From assembly GCA_016187725.1 (NCBI GenBank), contig JACPJE010000013.1, forward strand, positions 1-39,508: a stretch of DNA of 39,508 bases. Direction: 5' to 3'. The stretch is from Candidatus Latescibacterota bacterium (GTDB lineage: Bacteria; Latescibacterota; UBA2968; UBA8231). The notes beneath the pieces were generated by a model. It saw nothing but the letters and a program-made list of their open reading frames with translations. It was not told the DNA's origin and did no database searches. The translations under genes were made by a program, and so were the position numbers. Positions 31,220-38,368 of the stretch are shown here, piece by piece. Every line of letters starts with the position of its first letter. The stretch's first letter is position 1.

Positions 31220-31398
31220 CTAGCGGGGCTTTTCCAGGGTTTCGATCAGGAAGAGGATTTCAGCGGCCATGGTGTAGTCCAAGTCCGGGGCGTCGGCGAG
31301 GGTGCGGTCGCGGTTGCCAGCGACGATGGCCTGGAGGACGCGGATGAAAGGGAGGAGTTCCGTGAGATCTGGATCGGTGGCGAGTTGCTGGAGGAAAA
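31220..31398 (-). pseudogene. C-terminal fragment of a TPR-type protein, interrupted by IS200/IS605
   Basis: The minus-strand frame FLQQLATDPDLTELLPFIRVLQAIVAGNRDRTLADAPDLDYTMAAEILFLIETLEKPR resembles the tail that follows TPR arrays in large bacterial repeat proteins (QLA--P-L--L-P-LQAIL-G-RD--LAD---LDY-DA-E). It begins exactly at the IS hairpin boundary. The TPR array itself is gone. Assignment rests on this pattern only. Confidence 0.4.
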
Positions 31399-31966
31399 GA
31401 ACCCCCACCAAGCGTGGGGGTTTTAGAACCTCACCCCGACCGTATGTGCTCAAAAGAGGCTCAACTGCTCAACGCGAGGGCGGGGCTTATCCACCCCCTG
31501 CCCCTGAAGATACCGGCGAACCATCGGCGCAGTACGCACGTCATTCACCGTCGTGACGAAATACCCGCGACCCCACAACTGCCCCTTGCGTAAGTCTTGG
31601 CGAAGGTGAGGAAATTCCGCAAATATCTGCTTGGCCGATAGGCTCTTCAAAATGCCAATGGCTTCACTAACCGCCACACGAGGAGGTATCGAAAGATACA
31701 AATGCAAGTGATCTACCTCGATCGCCAAGGTGTCGATCCGATACCCATAAACCTGACAGATCCCTAAAAATACCTCTTCCAACCGCTTGGCTAACTTAAC
31801 GGTCAATACCTTGCGACGATACTTGGGAATCCACACGATGTGATACCAATTCTGGTGAACCGTGTGAGCCCCTTTGTGATAGGCCGCTATGCGCATAGCG
31901 CCTAATATACCGGACCCGCACTGCTATACCAACTGCCCCCCACGCAGAGCATGGGGGTATCGACCG
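31399..31966 (-). mobile_element. IS200/IS605 family insertion sequence
   Basis: The transposase gene is flanked by subterminal hairpins: AACCCCCAC-CAAGC-GTGGGGGTT (31400-31422) on one side and CCCCCACGC-AGA-GCATGGGGG (31936-31956, one mismatch) on the other. Such hairpins are recognised by Y1 transposases in place of inverted repeats. Exact ends need the target tetra/pentanucleotide; I place them near 31399 and 31966. No TnpB gene is present. It separates a TPR-like fragment from the TubC-like gene. Confidence 0.75.
31450..31896 (-). CDS. tnpA: IS200/IS605 transposase TnpA (Y1 HUH)
   Basis: 148 residues. HIVWIPKYRRKVL near the start is the family signature; the HUH metal-binding motif appears as DHLHLYLSI, with Leu between the two His; the catalytic tyrosine is in LWGRGYFVTTV. 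The length fits TnpA (~140-150), and the frame is intact, so the element may still be active. The enzyme cuts single-stranded DNA at the hairpin ends and moves the element by peel-and-paste. Confidence 0.93.
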   Translation of the reverse strand: MRIAAYHKGAHTVHQNWYHIVWIPKYRRKVLTVKLAKRLEEVFLGICQVYGYRIDTLAIEVDHLHLYLSIPPRVAVSEAIGILKSLSAKQIFAEFPHLRQDLRKGQLWGRGYFVTTVNDVRTAPMVRRYLQGQGVDKPRPRVEQLSLF

Positions 31967-31969
31967 TGA

Positions 31970-32338
31970 ATGACGCTGGTGGAGGAGTTGCAGGAACAGG
32001 GGATCACCCTGGAAGCAGTCGGCGACCGGCTGAAGTTCAGAGGGCCGGCCCACCTTCTGACACCAGCCCTGCGTCAACGCCTGGCCACGCACAAGGTCGA
32101 AGTGCTGGCCCACTTGCGGCGGCAGCAGCCTGCCGGCACCCTGGAGGAGCGCGCCCGGTATGCCCGATCTGAAGGTGAACTGGACACCATAGTCATGGAG
32201 ATCCAGGCCCACTTTGCGCAGGGCCAGCTCACCCAGGTGGAAGCCGAGTGCTTGGCGCAGATAGTGGTGGACACGGCGCGGCAGTTGGGGCGCGGGCTGG
32301 TGAACATTCCCGCAGCGGCCTTTCTGGAGGCCATATGA
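31970..32338 (+). CDS. Protein with TubC-N-like docking domain
   Basis: 122 residues. The first ~50 residues, VEELQEQGITLEAVGDRLKFRGP plus LLTPALRQRLATHKVEVLAHLR, resemble the TubC N-terminal docking domain found in natural-product synthases and in phage or plasmid primase-like proteins. The rest is a helical tail (LDTIVMEIQAHFAQGQL, AECLAQIVVDTARQL). Its ATG lies just outside the IS200 end, so the true promoter has been displaced. The stop overlaps the ATG of the next gene, suggesting a phage- or plasmid-derived operon and not a biosynthetic gene. Confidence 0.6.
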   Translation: MTLVEELQEQGITLEAVGDRLKFRGPAHLLTPALRQRLATHKVEVLAHLRRQQPAGTLEERARYARSEGELDTIVMEIQAHFAQGQLTQVEAECLAQIVVDTARQLGRGLVNIPAAAFLEAI

Positions 32339-32653
32339 GCACGGCTTTGCAGGTGACCGAACAGACAAGACTTGAGGAAATCGCTTCGCTGCACGGGGAG
32401 CTTGTAGGGATGGCCCGGCAAGCCCTACCGATGGCCATCCGCATCGGGCAACTTCTCCATGAGCAAAAAGAGGCCCTGCTGCACGGCCAGTTCGCGGCCT
32501 GGATAGCGGCGCATCTGCCGTTCACCCCTCGCACAGCCCGCAACTATATGAAGGTCTTCGAGCACCGGGAGCGGCTGAAAACGGAAAGCGTTTCCGTTTT
32601 GACGGATGCGTATCGCCTTTTGGCTCCGGTCCCGGCCCCGGAGATGCAGTGTA
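32335..32653 (+). pseudogene. DUF3102-like protein, interrupted by IS1595
   Basis: From ATG 32335 (overlapping the previous stop) about 105 codons survive before the IS begins at 32654. EIASLHGELVGMARQALPMAIRIGQLLHEQK, then HGQFAAWIAAHLPFTPRTARNYMKVFEHR is the DUF3102 helical layout seen in plasmid and phage proteins. The frame runs on into the IS without meaning. The 3' half of the gene may be the fragment at 33548-33706 on the other side of the element. Confidence 0.65.
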
Positions 32654-33539
32654 GGCTCATCCCTAAACTACTTGCAACGAACAAGAGCGGCAATAAACTG
32701 CGGGGTGATGCACTGAAGGTTAATACGGTGTTCACACATGGCCACATAACCCGGCAGATGCGCCTTATGCACTCCACGAAAGGAACGCAGGAAATTGCGT
32801 GTCCCGGTCCACATGCCCTCGGTGGTATTGACGTGGACCTCACGAATGCCATCCCCGTCGTCATCGCGGGCCCATTCGTGGGCACTACCGCAAGCGCACC
32901 TGTCCACTCTTACGCCCAATCGTACCGACGATCGGCGGTCGATCATTATCATAGGTGCCGTGCCCGCGCTGCTTGTTGGCGCGGCGTCGCGGCGGATCGG
33001 TTGGATCGGGGTGCTTTTCGCCTTTTTTCCCCCGCATTCTGAAACATCTCATCGGTTTCCGTGACCGCATCCGGCAGGGGCGTGTTCGGTGGTAGGCGAA
33101 GGGCATTGGCGTGGAGTTGTTGGCGCACATGGTGGACCGTGTCATACGCCAACTGCAATTCGCGCGACAGCGCCGCCGTCGACTCCCCCTTGCAGACGCC
33201 CCGCAACAAGAGAACCACTTGTGCCGGGCGCAGGTGCTTGTGGGCAAACACCGTGCCGGTATACACCGTATACACCGTCTGGCAGCGACGACAACGATGC
33301 ATCGTTACATGACTACGGTTCGTGTGCCCGAAAAAACGCGCTTGCTTCATGCTCGCTCCACACTCCGGGCAGTGAAAACCATGCGGGTGAAAGTGTTTCC
33401 GCAGCCATACCTCGCCCAACTCGTCGGCACAGATATCGAGAATTGGAAAATCCATATCCACCTACCTGTCGATAGGCAGGTAGCCTACATCCCGTACACC
33501 CGAGTTGTCAACTGCCTGCAAATATTTTAGGGATGAGCC
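32654..33539 (-). mobile_element. IS1595-family element with 23-bp terminal inverted repeats, degenerate
   Basis: Left end GGCTCATCCCTAAACTACTTGCA is cut here as GGCTCATCCCTAAA (32654-32667) followed by CTACTTGCA (32668-32676); the right end at 33517-33539 is its inverted copy with two mismatches in 23. The element is 886 bp. IS1595 elements make 8-bp target duplications, but the flanks GCAGTGTA and ACCGTCCC do not match, so one side was deleted or recombined. Confidence 0.8.
32668..33461 (-). pseudogene. IS1595 transposase, frameshifted and internally deleted
   Basis: The first frame (from 33461) has a zinc ribbon (CPECGASM and HRCRRC), YTVYTGTVFAHKHLRPAQVVLLLRG and TETDEMFQNAG, which carries the first catalytic Asp. 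At ~33035 the reading moves to a second frame (KHPDPTDPPRRRANKQRGHGTYDNDRPPIVG) and near 32920 to a third (GSAHEWARDDDG, then VHVNTTEGMWTGTRNFLRSFRGVHK), which contains the conserved N-x-EG of the last catalytic block. About 50 residues between the second and third parts are missing, including the second Asp. The transposase must be dead. Confidence 0.85.
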
Positions 33540-33547
33540 ACCGTCCC

Positions 33548-33706
33548 TATCACCGCGATATGCCCAATGGGTTTGGAGTATCGGAGAGGCAGCGCGCCGA
33601 GCAGATTGTCGCCATCCTGGAGCGCGCACAGAAAGGCCGGCCTCTCGCGCAGAGGGCCGGCCTTTTGAAAAGCTCAATGGCTGGAATGAGCAGATCCAAC
33701 GCCTAA
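33548..33706 (+). pseudogene. Unrecognised protein fragment downstream of IS1595
   Basis: An open stretch reading YHRDMPNGFGVSERQ, RAEQIVAILERAQKGRPLAQ and a short tail to TAA at 33704. It begins at the right end of the IS1595 element and has no start codon. SERQRAEQIVAILERA looks like a helix-turn-helix-type helix of a small phage/plasmid protein. The terminator hairpin at 33632-33666 lies inside its last part. It may be the continuation of the DUF3102-like gene. Confidence 0.35.
33632..33666. terminator. Strong hairpin with A/T tracts on both sides
   Basis: AAAGGCCGGCC (33632-33642) pairs with GGCCGGCCTTT (33654-33664), with CTCT/AGAG pairing possible in the loop, flanked by GAAA and TTTTG. 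It can serve as a terminator in either direction, between the plus fragment and the minus-strand ORF at 33674. Confidence 0.7.
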
Positions 33707-33991
33707 AAGTGTCCCTATTTCTATATGTGTGCCGGATACATTCACATTGCTCAGTTCTAGTCTGTCTTTCGGTACTTCCCAAGTACGAAGGATATTTTGA
33801 ACAAAGGGATCTGAGGTGTGAATAGGCACAATGCTGTGGATATGGCTGAACACTTCATGGCCAAGATGTTTATCGAGTTTCTCGAAGATTTGGTTAATTG
33901 CCTCCATAGGGCTTTTTTCGTCAAGCCAAGAGGCGCTTACTAGCAAGGAAGGACGCCCCCCTGTAGCCGGTGAGTCAATTACCACCGCCAA
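33674..33991 (-). CDS. Unrecognised 105-residue protein, possible remnant
   Basis: A 105-codon ORF with real protein character (SPMEAINQIFEKLDKHLGHEVFSHIHSIVPIHTS, then FVQNILRTWEVPKDRLELSNVNVSGTHIEIG). Codon use is less GC-biased than the catabolic genes. Its start near 33991 overlaps the hairpin cluster at 33982-34028 and lacks a ribosome-binding site, so the N-terminus is probably truncated. I cannot assign a family; the alternation of helices and strands would fit a small alpha/beta domain. Confidence 0.4.
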   Translation of the reverse strand: MAVVIDSPATGGRPSLLVSASWLDEKSPMEAINQIFEKLDKHLGHEVFSHIHSIVPIHTSDPFVQNILRTWEVPKDRLELSNVNVSGTHIEIGTLLGVGSAHSSH

Positions 33992-34028
33992 AGGCGGTGG
34001 CTTGGATGGGGGACCCTAAAAGGGTCCC
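33982..34028. repeat. Two adjacent perfect hairpins
   Basis: CCACCGCC-AAA-GGCGGTGG (33982-34000, 8-bp stem) is followed after nine bases by GGGACCC-TAAAA-GGGTCCC (34010-34028, 7-bp stem). Neither has a T-tract. The first resembles the subterminal hairpins of IS605/IS1341-type elements or REP units; no associated transposase is present. Confidence 0.5.
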
Positions 34029-34442
34029 GATATTTTACATTCCACCAACACTGTGCGTTAGGCCCAGCTTGTCTCTACCTGCCCGCCTACCTATTGCTGG
34101 TCCGATGGTTCGCCAATATCCTCGGACGCCCCACGATCTACCTGCGCAGGAATACCACCGCCCCCTGGAGTACTCCTGGATAGGGAAGTCGACAGCCGGA
34201 TAGCACCTTCTCCGAGGAGACACGTACCTGCATCACCTAAAAACCATCACTCACCTACCCGCATAGCTCAATGATTCAATCAGCAAAGCTGATGGTTTCG
34301 TGTGATCAATGAATTCCAGTCCACTCAAATGAGTCCCCATTGGTCACAAAAACACGAACCGTGGTCCCCATTGGTCACAAAAAATACCCTCTGAATCAAG
34401 GCTGGCGTGGGATAAAAACTCAGTCAGGTACGATCGTGGGGA
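34029..34442. other. Non-coding stretch with direct repeats
   Basis: About 410 bases without a gene I can support. It contains an open stretch on plus near 34075-34185 (CLYLPAYLLLVRWF and NILGRPTIYLRR) that looks like coding debris and the direct repeats at 34333-34383. The 3' end lies just past the PIN-domain gene. Confidence 0.4.
34333..34383. repeat. Two 20-bp direct repeats, 31-bp period
   Basis: GTCCCCATTGGTCACAAAAA occurs exactly at 34333-34352 and 34364-34383. Multiple subterminal repeats of this length are typical of IS21-like transposon ends, but no istA/istB is in the window. They may also be regulatory iterons. Confidence 0.5.
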
Positions 34443-34799
34443 TCACCTGACGGTGAAGACCGCACTGGAGGGAAAAAGTTCGCTCATCCGCACCAGGCAG
34501 GCATCCGCCAGGGACATGGGCACAGAGTGGTACTTCGCCAGCAGGCGGGCCACAGCCTGAGCCTGGTCTTCCAAGCGAAAGGGAAGTGAGAAAACCCCGC
34601 GTTCTAGGAGCTGCACCACCACTCCACTACCAAGGGGTGTCTGTGACAAGAGGAAACACGCTTCGGAGAGGACCGCCTCACAGGTGAGCATGGGAGGCGC
34701 TATCTGGTTCCACTGGGCCTCGGCCCAGGCGTGGTGCCTGTCCCGGCGGTTCAGAAAGGCTACCAGCGGCCCCGTATCCAGGAGCACTCCTCGCTTCAC
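34443..34799 (-). pseudogene. PIN-domain (VapC-like) toxin, C-terminally truncated
   Basis: 118 residues. First acidic motif LLDTGPLVAFLNRRD (Asp8), second CEAVLSEACFLL (Glu), third MSLADACLVRMSE (Asp). PIN toxins normally continue after VFT with a strand holding DSDF and a C-terminal helix, about 12-18 residues more. Here the chain ends VFTVR at 34443, so the fourth acidic residue is missing. The stop lies close to the region with the 20-bp direct repeats. It overlaps the antitoxin gene by four bases, as in intact vapBC pairs. Confidence 0.75.
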
Positions 34800-35035
34800 C
34801 GGCCGTACCCTTTCAAGTGTTTCTTGTTGTAGGAAAGATCCGTGGGGCCGTCGGCCTGGCCGAGCAGGTCCCTGGCCAGGTCCAGACAGGAGTGGGGTTG
34901 GACCGTTTCAGCGTTGGTGGTGAGTTCTTCGAGGGCGGCGCGGATCAGGGCAGACTTGCTTGCTCCCCGCTGAGCCACCAGGCGTTCGAGTTTGGCTTCC
35001 AGTTCCTCGGGGATTTTGACCGTCAGGGTTTTCAT
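34796..35035 (-). CDS. RHH (CopG/VapB-like) antitoxin
   Basis: 79 residues with a ribbon-helix-helix N-terminus: KTLTVKIPEELEAKLERLVAQRG, SKSALIRAALEELT. The C-terminal half (SCLDLARDLLGQADGPTDLSYNKKHLKGYG) is the toxin-binding tail typical of VapB partners of PIN toxins. Its stop overlaps the toxin start. The dimer should bind the palindromic promoter region just upstream (GGTTCC at 35036 leads to the -10 at 35071). Confidence 0.88.
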   Translation of the reverse strand: MKTLTVKIPEELEAKLERLVAQRGASKSALIRAALEELTTNAETVQPHSCLDLARDLLGQADGPTDLSYNKKHLKGYGR

Positions 35036-35070
35036 GGTTCCTCTGGTTTTAGTAATACAGATATGTCATT

Positions 35071-35099
35071 AAGATAATACCTTACTGGTAAGCCAGCAA
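35071..35099 (-). promoter_or_regulatory. Minus-strand promoter with operator-like inverted repeat
   Basis: Read on the minus strand, TTGCTG (35094-35099) and TATCTT (35071-35076) are 17 bases apart. The spacer contains CTTAC-TG-GTAAG (35081-35092), an inverted repeat that an RHH antitoxin could bind to repress the operon. Confidence 0.5.
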
Positions 35100-35192
35100 C
35101 GTTTCTGATAAATCCCTTTGGTCTGACTGAGAGGTCGAACCTTCGAGAGCCAAGATAGAAAGACGTGACTATGTAACCACCGTTGTTTAGGA

Positions 35193-35348
35193 CTATGCGA
35201 CAAAACCCGAGCGGAGCAAGATGACGCAGGCGGCCATTTCAATCCACCCCAAGTAATGGCGGGCAGAACGGTCAAAGCGGCGACCTACACGCCCGAATTG
35301 GGCAAAGAAGTTGTGGCACCGCTCGACCGCATTGCGGATTTTGCCTAC
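35193..35348 (-). pseudogene. IS5-family transposase, C-terminal remnant
   Basis: About 50 residues on the minus strand: RNAVERCHNFFAQFGRVGRR, FDRSARHYLGWIEMAACVILL then stop at 35193. This is the conserved C-terminus of IS5-type DDE transposases (R--VER-F---K-FR----R-D), including the final Glu region. The N-terminal three-quarters are absent and the break meets the lectin-like gene at ~35348. The 3' flank GTTGTTTAGGACTATG may be the outer end of the original element. Confidence 0.75.
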
Positions 35349-36297
35349 GCCCGTGCTTGGCGATACGATCACCGGGACCGTGCAAGGCATACCAGCCGGG
35401 AACAACCGGCTGTTCACCTTGAATGGCTATGACGTGGTGGGAAACCTGATCTATACAGGATCTACCCAGGTGAATCTGCCGGCCGGACAGACGGTACCGG
35501 TCGAGATCACGATGAGAAGAGTATCCTTGTCGGGAACCGTTCCGACTCACTGGCCGACAAACGGCCACTATTATGAGGTTGTTGTTGCACAGAAAACTTG
35601 GGCTGAGGCTAACACGGAGGCTGCGAGTCGTACCTATGCGGGTCTGGCAGGTCACTTGGCGACAGTGCAATCTGCCGAAGAGAACGTCTTCATTCTCCGC
35701 CTGGTTTCTGTTTCTGGTGACATTATAGGCGTATGGCTCGGCGGCTTTCAGCCCGAAGGGTCAGTCGAGCCAAGCGGGGGGTGGCGTTGGGTCACAAAGG
35801 AGCCCTGGGCCTTCACGAGCTGGGACCCTCCCAATCCGAACGACGCTGGGGGCAAGGAAAATGCGTTGTTGATGTTGACAGGCTACCCTTACAACCCCGG
35901 AATGTGGAGTGATGTTTTCGGGGGCGCTATCGACGTAGGTGCCTACGTCGTAGAGTTCGAGTCCGCCGGGGGTGCCGATCTTGTGGTGAAAGGTGTGATT
36001 GTCCATAGAGTGGTGATATCTGAAGAAGCTGGAGATTGGACGGAGTATGGATCCATCGGCGAAGACGCGAGAATAACGGGGGAGATCGAAAATATAGGTG
36101 ATGCTGAGGCGACAAATGTTTCGATTACCGTGAAGTTGTATAACGACAGCCCCGCTCTTCTTGGCATGGTTACAAATCAGAGTGTGGGGGATATTCCAGC
36201 AAAAGGGTCCGTTCTGTTTTCGGTACTCATCAAGAGTGTTTTCCCTTACAGCGGAGCCATAGGAAGCCCTAGTGCAGAAGTCGTTTTTGAGCAATGA
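35349..36297 (+). pseudogene. C-type-lectin-domain protein with FxLYD/CARDB-like domain, 5' truncated
   Basis: The meaningful reading frame starts ~35350; the ORF upstream (35311) is only antisense of the IS5 remnant. GDTITGTVQGIPAGNNRLFTL, then NLPAGQTVPVEITM is the tail of an Ig-like domain. A C-type lectin fold follows (HYYEVVVAQKTWAEANTEA, HLATVQSAEENVFILRLV, VWLGGFQPEGSVEPSGGWRWV, AYVVEFE). The C-terminus (VISEEAGDWTEYGSIGEDA, ITGEIENIGDAEATNVSITVKLY) resembles FxLYD/CARDB domains. Signal peptide and start are lost to the IS join. It was probably a secreted adhesive protein. Confidence 0.7.
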
Positions 36298-36319
36298 GCC
36301 TACCTCAAGGAGGTCTGCC

Positions 36320-36907
36320 ATGACGCTTCAATCCGCACCTGTGCGTGTATCGCTCATCTTTTCAACTCTACTCTTTTGGGGTTGCGGAGGCCCAAAGACC
36401 ACCAATCTTGCCCCCACACCCACGGAGAAGGTGATCGCCGGCATTCCGGATTGGTATAAAAATCCACCCTCCGATGCGGAACATCTCATCGCGGTGGCCA
36501 CCGCGACCTCGCGGGATATGCAAATGGCAACTCAGAAAGCCAAGACCACGGCCCAGGCTGACCTGGCCCAGCAACTCAGTACCAAGCTGGGCAATCTGAC
36601 CAAGCAGTTTCAGGAAGAAACCGGTGAACAAGAAGGTTCGGAGTTGTTGACCCAGTTCACCTCTGCTACCAAAGCGGTGGCCAGTGAGACTCTTGTAGGT
36701 TCCAAGGTAGACCAGCAGCAGATCCTCCCTGAGAAGGACATCTACCGGGTCTATGTGCTGATGAGTCTGCCCATAGGGAAGGCAAATCAGATGCTGATGG
36801 AAAAGCTCAAGGCCGACCAGGCGCTCTATACCCGTTTCCGCTCTACCCAGGCGTTCGAGGAACTGGACAAGGAGATCAAGGAAACCGAGGGAAAAGGGGG
36901 GAAGTGA
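36320..36907 (+). CDS. LPP20-like lipoprotein
   Basis: 195 residues with AAGGAGG upstream. The N-terminal signal sequence (VSLIFSTLLFWGC) ends at a possible lipidation Cys, although WGC is a weak lipobox. The domain IPDWYKNPPSDAEHLIAVATATSRDMQMATQKAKTTAQADLAQQL is the LPP20 pattern (P-WY-NPP------YG-G-A-----A---A---A---LA). The C-terminus is a charged helix. It should be anchored in the outer membrane or periplasm. It follows the lectin-like remnant by 22 bases, so the two may have been co-transcribed. Confidence 0.82.
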   Translation: MTLQSAPVRVSLIFSTLLFWGCGGPKTTNLAPTPTEKVIAGIPDWYKNPPSDAEHLIAVATATSRDMQMATQKAKTTAQADLAQQLSTKLGNLTKQFQEETGEQEGSELLTQFTSATKAVASETLVGSKVDQQQILPEKDIYRVYVLMSLPIGKANQMLMEKLKADQALYTRFRSTQAFEELDKEIKETEGKGGK

Positions 36908-36940
36908 AGGTGTGGGATCTGAAAGAATTCCAGTGGCAAG

Positions 36941-37087
36941 TGTGAATCTTGTAGGCGAAGTTTTGGCAAAAACCCACATGCGGAGAATGGCCGGATCGCC
37001 GTCAAGGTGATCAACCGCCTGGGGGATGAGGTGATGAAGGTGTTTCGGGTTTGGTTCCGGGGTTATAGCAAATTTACCCATTTATAG
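36941..37087 (+). pseudogene. Adenine-specific DNA methyltransferase, C-terminal stump
   Basis: The frame ending at TAG 37085-37087 contains NGRIAVKVINRLGDEVMKVFRV, a pattern seen at the very end of large adenine-specific methylase/type III-like proteins. Just upstream CESCRRSFGKN could be a zinc ribbon or a frame artefact. No start codon is present. It is a remnant of a restriction-type gene removed by deletion. Confidence 0.45.
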
Positions 37088-37120
37088 CTATATTTCGGTA
37101 TAAACTATTATAAATGGGTA
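37075..37120. promoter_or_regulatory. 12-bp inverted repeat ending four bases before the AAA+ ATPase start
   Basis: TACCCATTTATA (37075-37086) is inverted as TATAAATGGGTA (37109-37120), with GGTATAAA also repeated near 37098 and 37118. It ends three bases before the ATG at 37124, the same arrangement as at 11118-11133. A probable operator; TATAAA could be a -10 element or archaeal-like TATA box. Confidence 0.5.
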
Positions 37121-37123
37121 TAA

Positions 37124-38205
37124 ATGGACCCGATCAAGAACCCTTTCTCCCCTGGCGCTGGCTCTCCCCCTCCTGAACTGGTAGGCCGAGACCCCATCTT
37201 GGAGCAGGCCCGCATCCTCCTCGGTCGGATCAGGCAGCGCCGGCCAGAGAAGAGCCTGCTGCTCACCGGGTTGCGTGGGGTGGGCAAGACGGTGTTGCTC
37301 AACGAAATCGAGCGCCTGGCCAGGGCCGGGGGCTACCACACCATCGCCATCGAAGCCCACGAAGACAAAGCCCTGGGGCCGCTGGTGGCGCCCCATCTGC
37401 GCCGCCTCCTGTTCGAGTTGGATCGGATCGCTGGAGCCGGCGACAAGGCGAAACGGGGGCTGCGGGTGCTGCGCAGTTTTCTCAGCGCCCTCAAAGTCAC
37501 CTACAAAGACCTCACGCGACAAAGCGCGGTGGCCCTGCTCATCGACGAGATCCAGTATTTCAGCCAAAAGGAATTGGGCGCGCTGATCATGGCGATGCAC
37601 AAGGTGCAACAGCGCCAACTTCCGCTGGTATTGCTGGGCGCTGGCCTGCCCATCCTTCCGGGGCTGGCGGGCGAATCCAAGTCGTATGCCGAGCGGCTGT
37701 TCAGCTTCCCCGAGGTCGGCGCGTTGTCGGAGAAGGAGACCGCCAAAGCCCTCGATGAGCCGGCAAAGGCCGCTGGAGTCACCTTTGCACCGCAGGCGTT
37801 GCAGGAGGTATTTCGACTGACGAAAGGTTACCCCTATTTCCTTCAGGAATGGGGATATCAAGCCTGGAATTTGGCCCCGACCAACGCGATCACCCTGGAG
37901 GTCGTCCAGCAGGCGACGGCGACGGTGATCCCCCGGCTGGACCAGAATTTCTTCCGGGTGCGCTTCGACCGTCTGACCCCCAACGAAAAGCACTGCCTTC
38001 GTGCCATGGCCGAGCTTGGGCCTGGCGCTCATCGCACCGGAGATGTCGCCCAACTCCTGGGGTGAAGGTCACCAGCCTCGGGCCGGTGCGAGCCAAGCTG
38101 ATCCGGAAGGGCATGATCTACAGCCCGGCGCATGGCGACCTGGCGTTCACCGTGCCCTTGTTTGACGAGTTCATGATCCGGGCGATCCCTGAGTTCAAAC
38201 CCTAA
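37124..38205 (+). pseudogene. AAA+ ATPase (archaeal-type), single-base frameshift near the 3' end
   Basis: The first frame (37124-38065, 313 codons) carries ELVGRDPILEQA, Walker A LTGLRGVGKTVLL, Walker B ALLIDEIQYF and sensor-like VLLGAGLP, then a winged-helix start (LTPNEKHCLRAMAELG). It stops at TGA after AQLLG. In the adjacent frame the expected rest follows directly: VKVTSLGPVRAKLIRKGMIYSP and FTVPLFDEFMIRAIPEF, ending at 38205. One base missing from the GGGG run at ~38059-38062 explains the break. The complete ~360-residue protein is an AAA+ ATPase with C-terminal wHTH, common as single laterally moved genes. Confidence 0.82.
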
Positions 38206-38220
38206 CGCGGAGGAACTGCC

Positions 38221-38325
38221 ATGAGCATTGACGTCGCCCTGGTTGCAACGGCCATGGAGAAGTTATGTAGCTTGCCCGGTAACGAGGAAACCACGGCCAA
38301 GCGCCGGCATTCCGAAGCAGGATAG
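38221..38325 (+). CDS. Short ORF after the AAA+ ATPase
   Basis: 34 codons (MSIDVALVATAMEKLCSL, then GNEETTAKRRHSEAG) with GGAGGA nine bases before the ATG. It has a typical start but ends soon after a charged stretch, so it may be a truncated gene. No family is recognised. Confidence 0.35.
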   Translation: MSIDVALVATAMEKLCSLPGNEETTAKRRHSEAG

Positions 38326-38368
38326 GCGTTTTCCTTGATGATTTCGACAAAATCCGGAGGTACGCGAC

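Noticed and set aside
34333-34383. Start of a CRISPR array
   Set aside because: Only two copies with an 11-bp gap; repeats and spacer length do not fit and there are no cas genes.
35120-35155. AGGTTCGACCT on the minus strand, resembling a T-loop
   Set aside because: The stems do not pair and no other tRNA arm is present.
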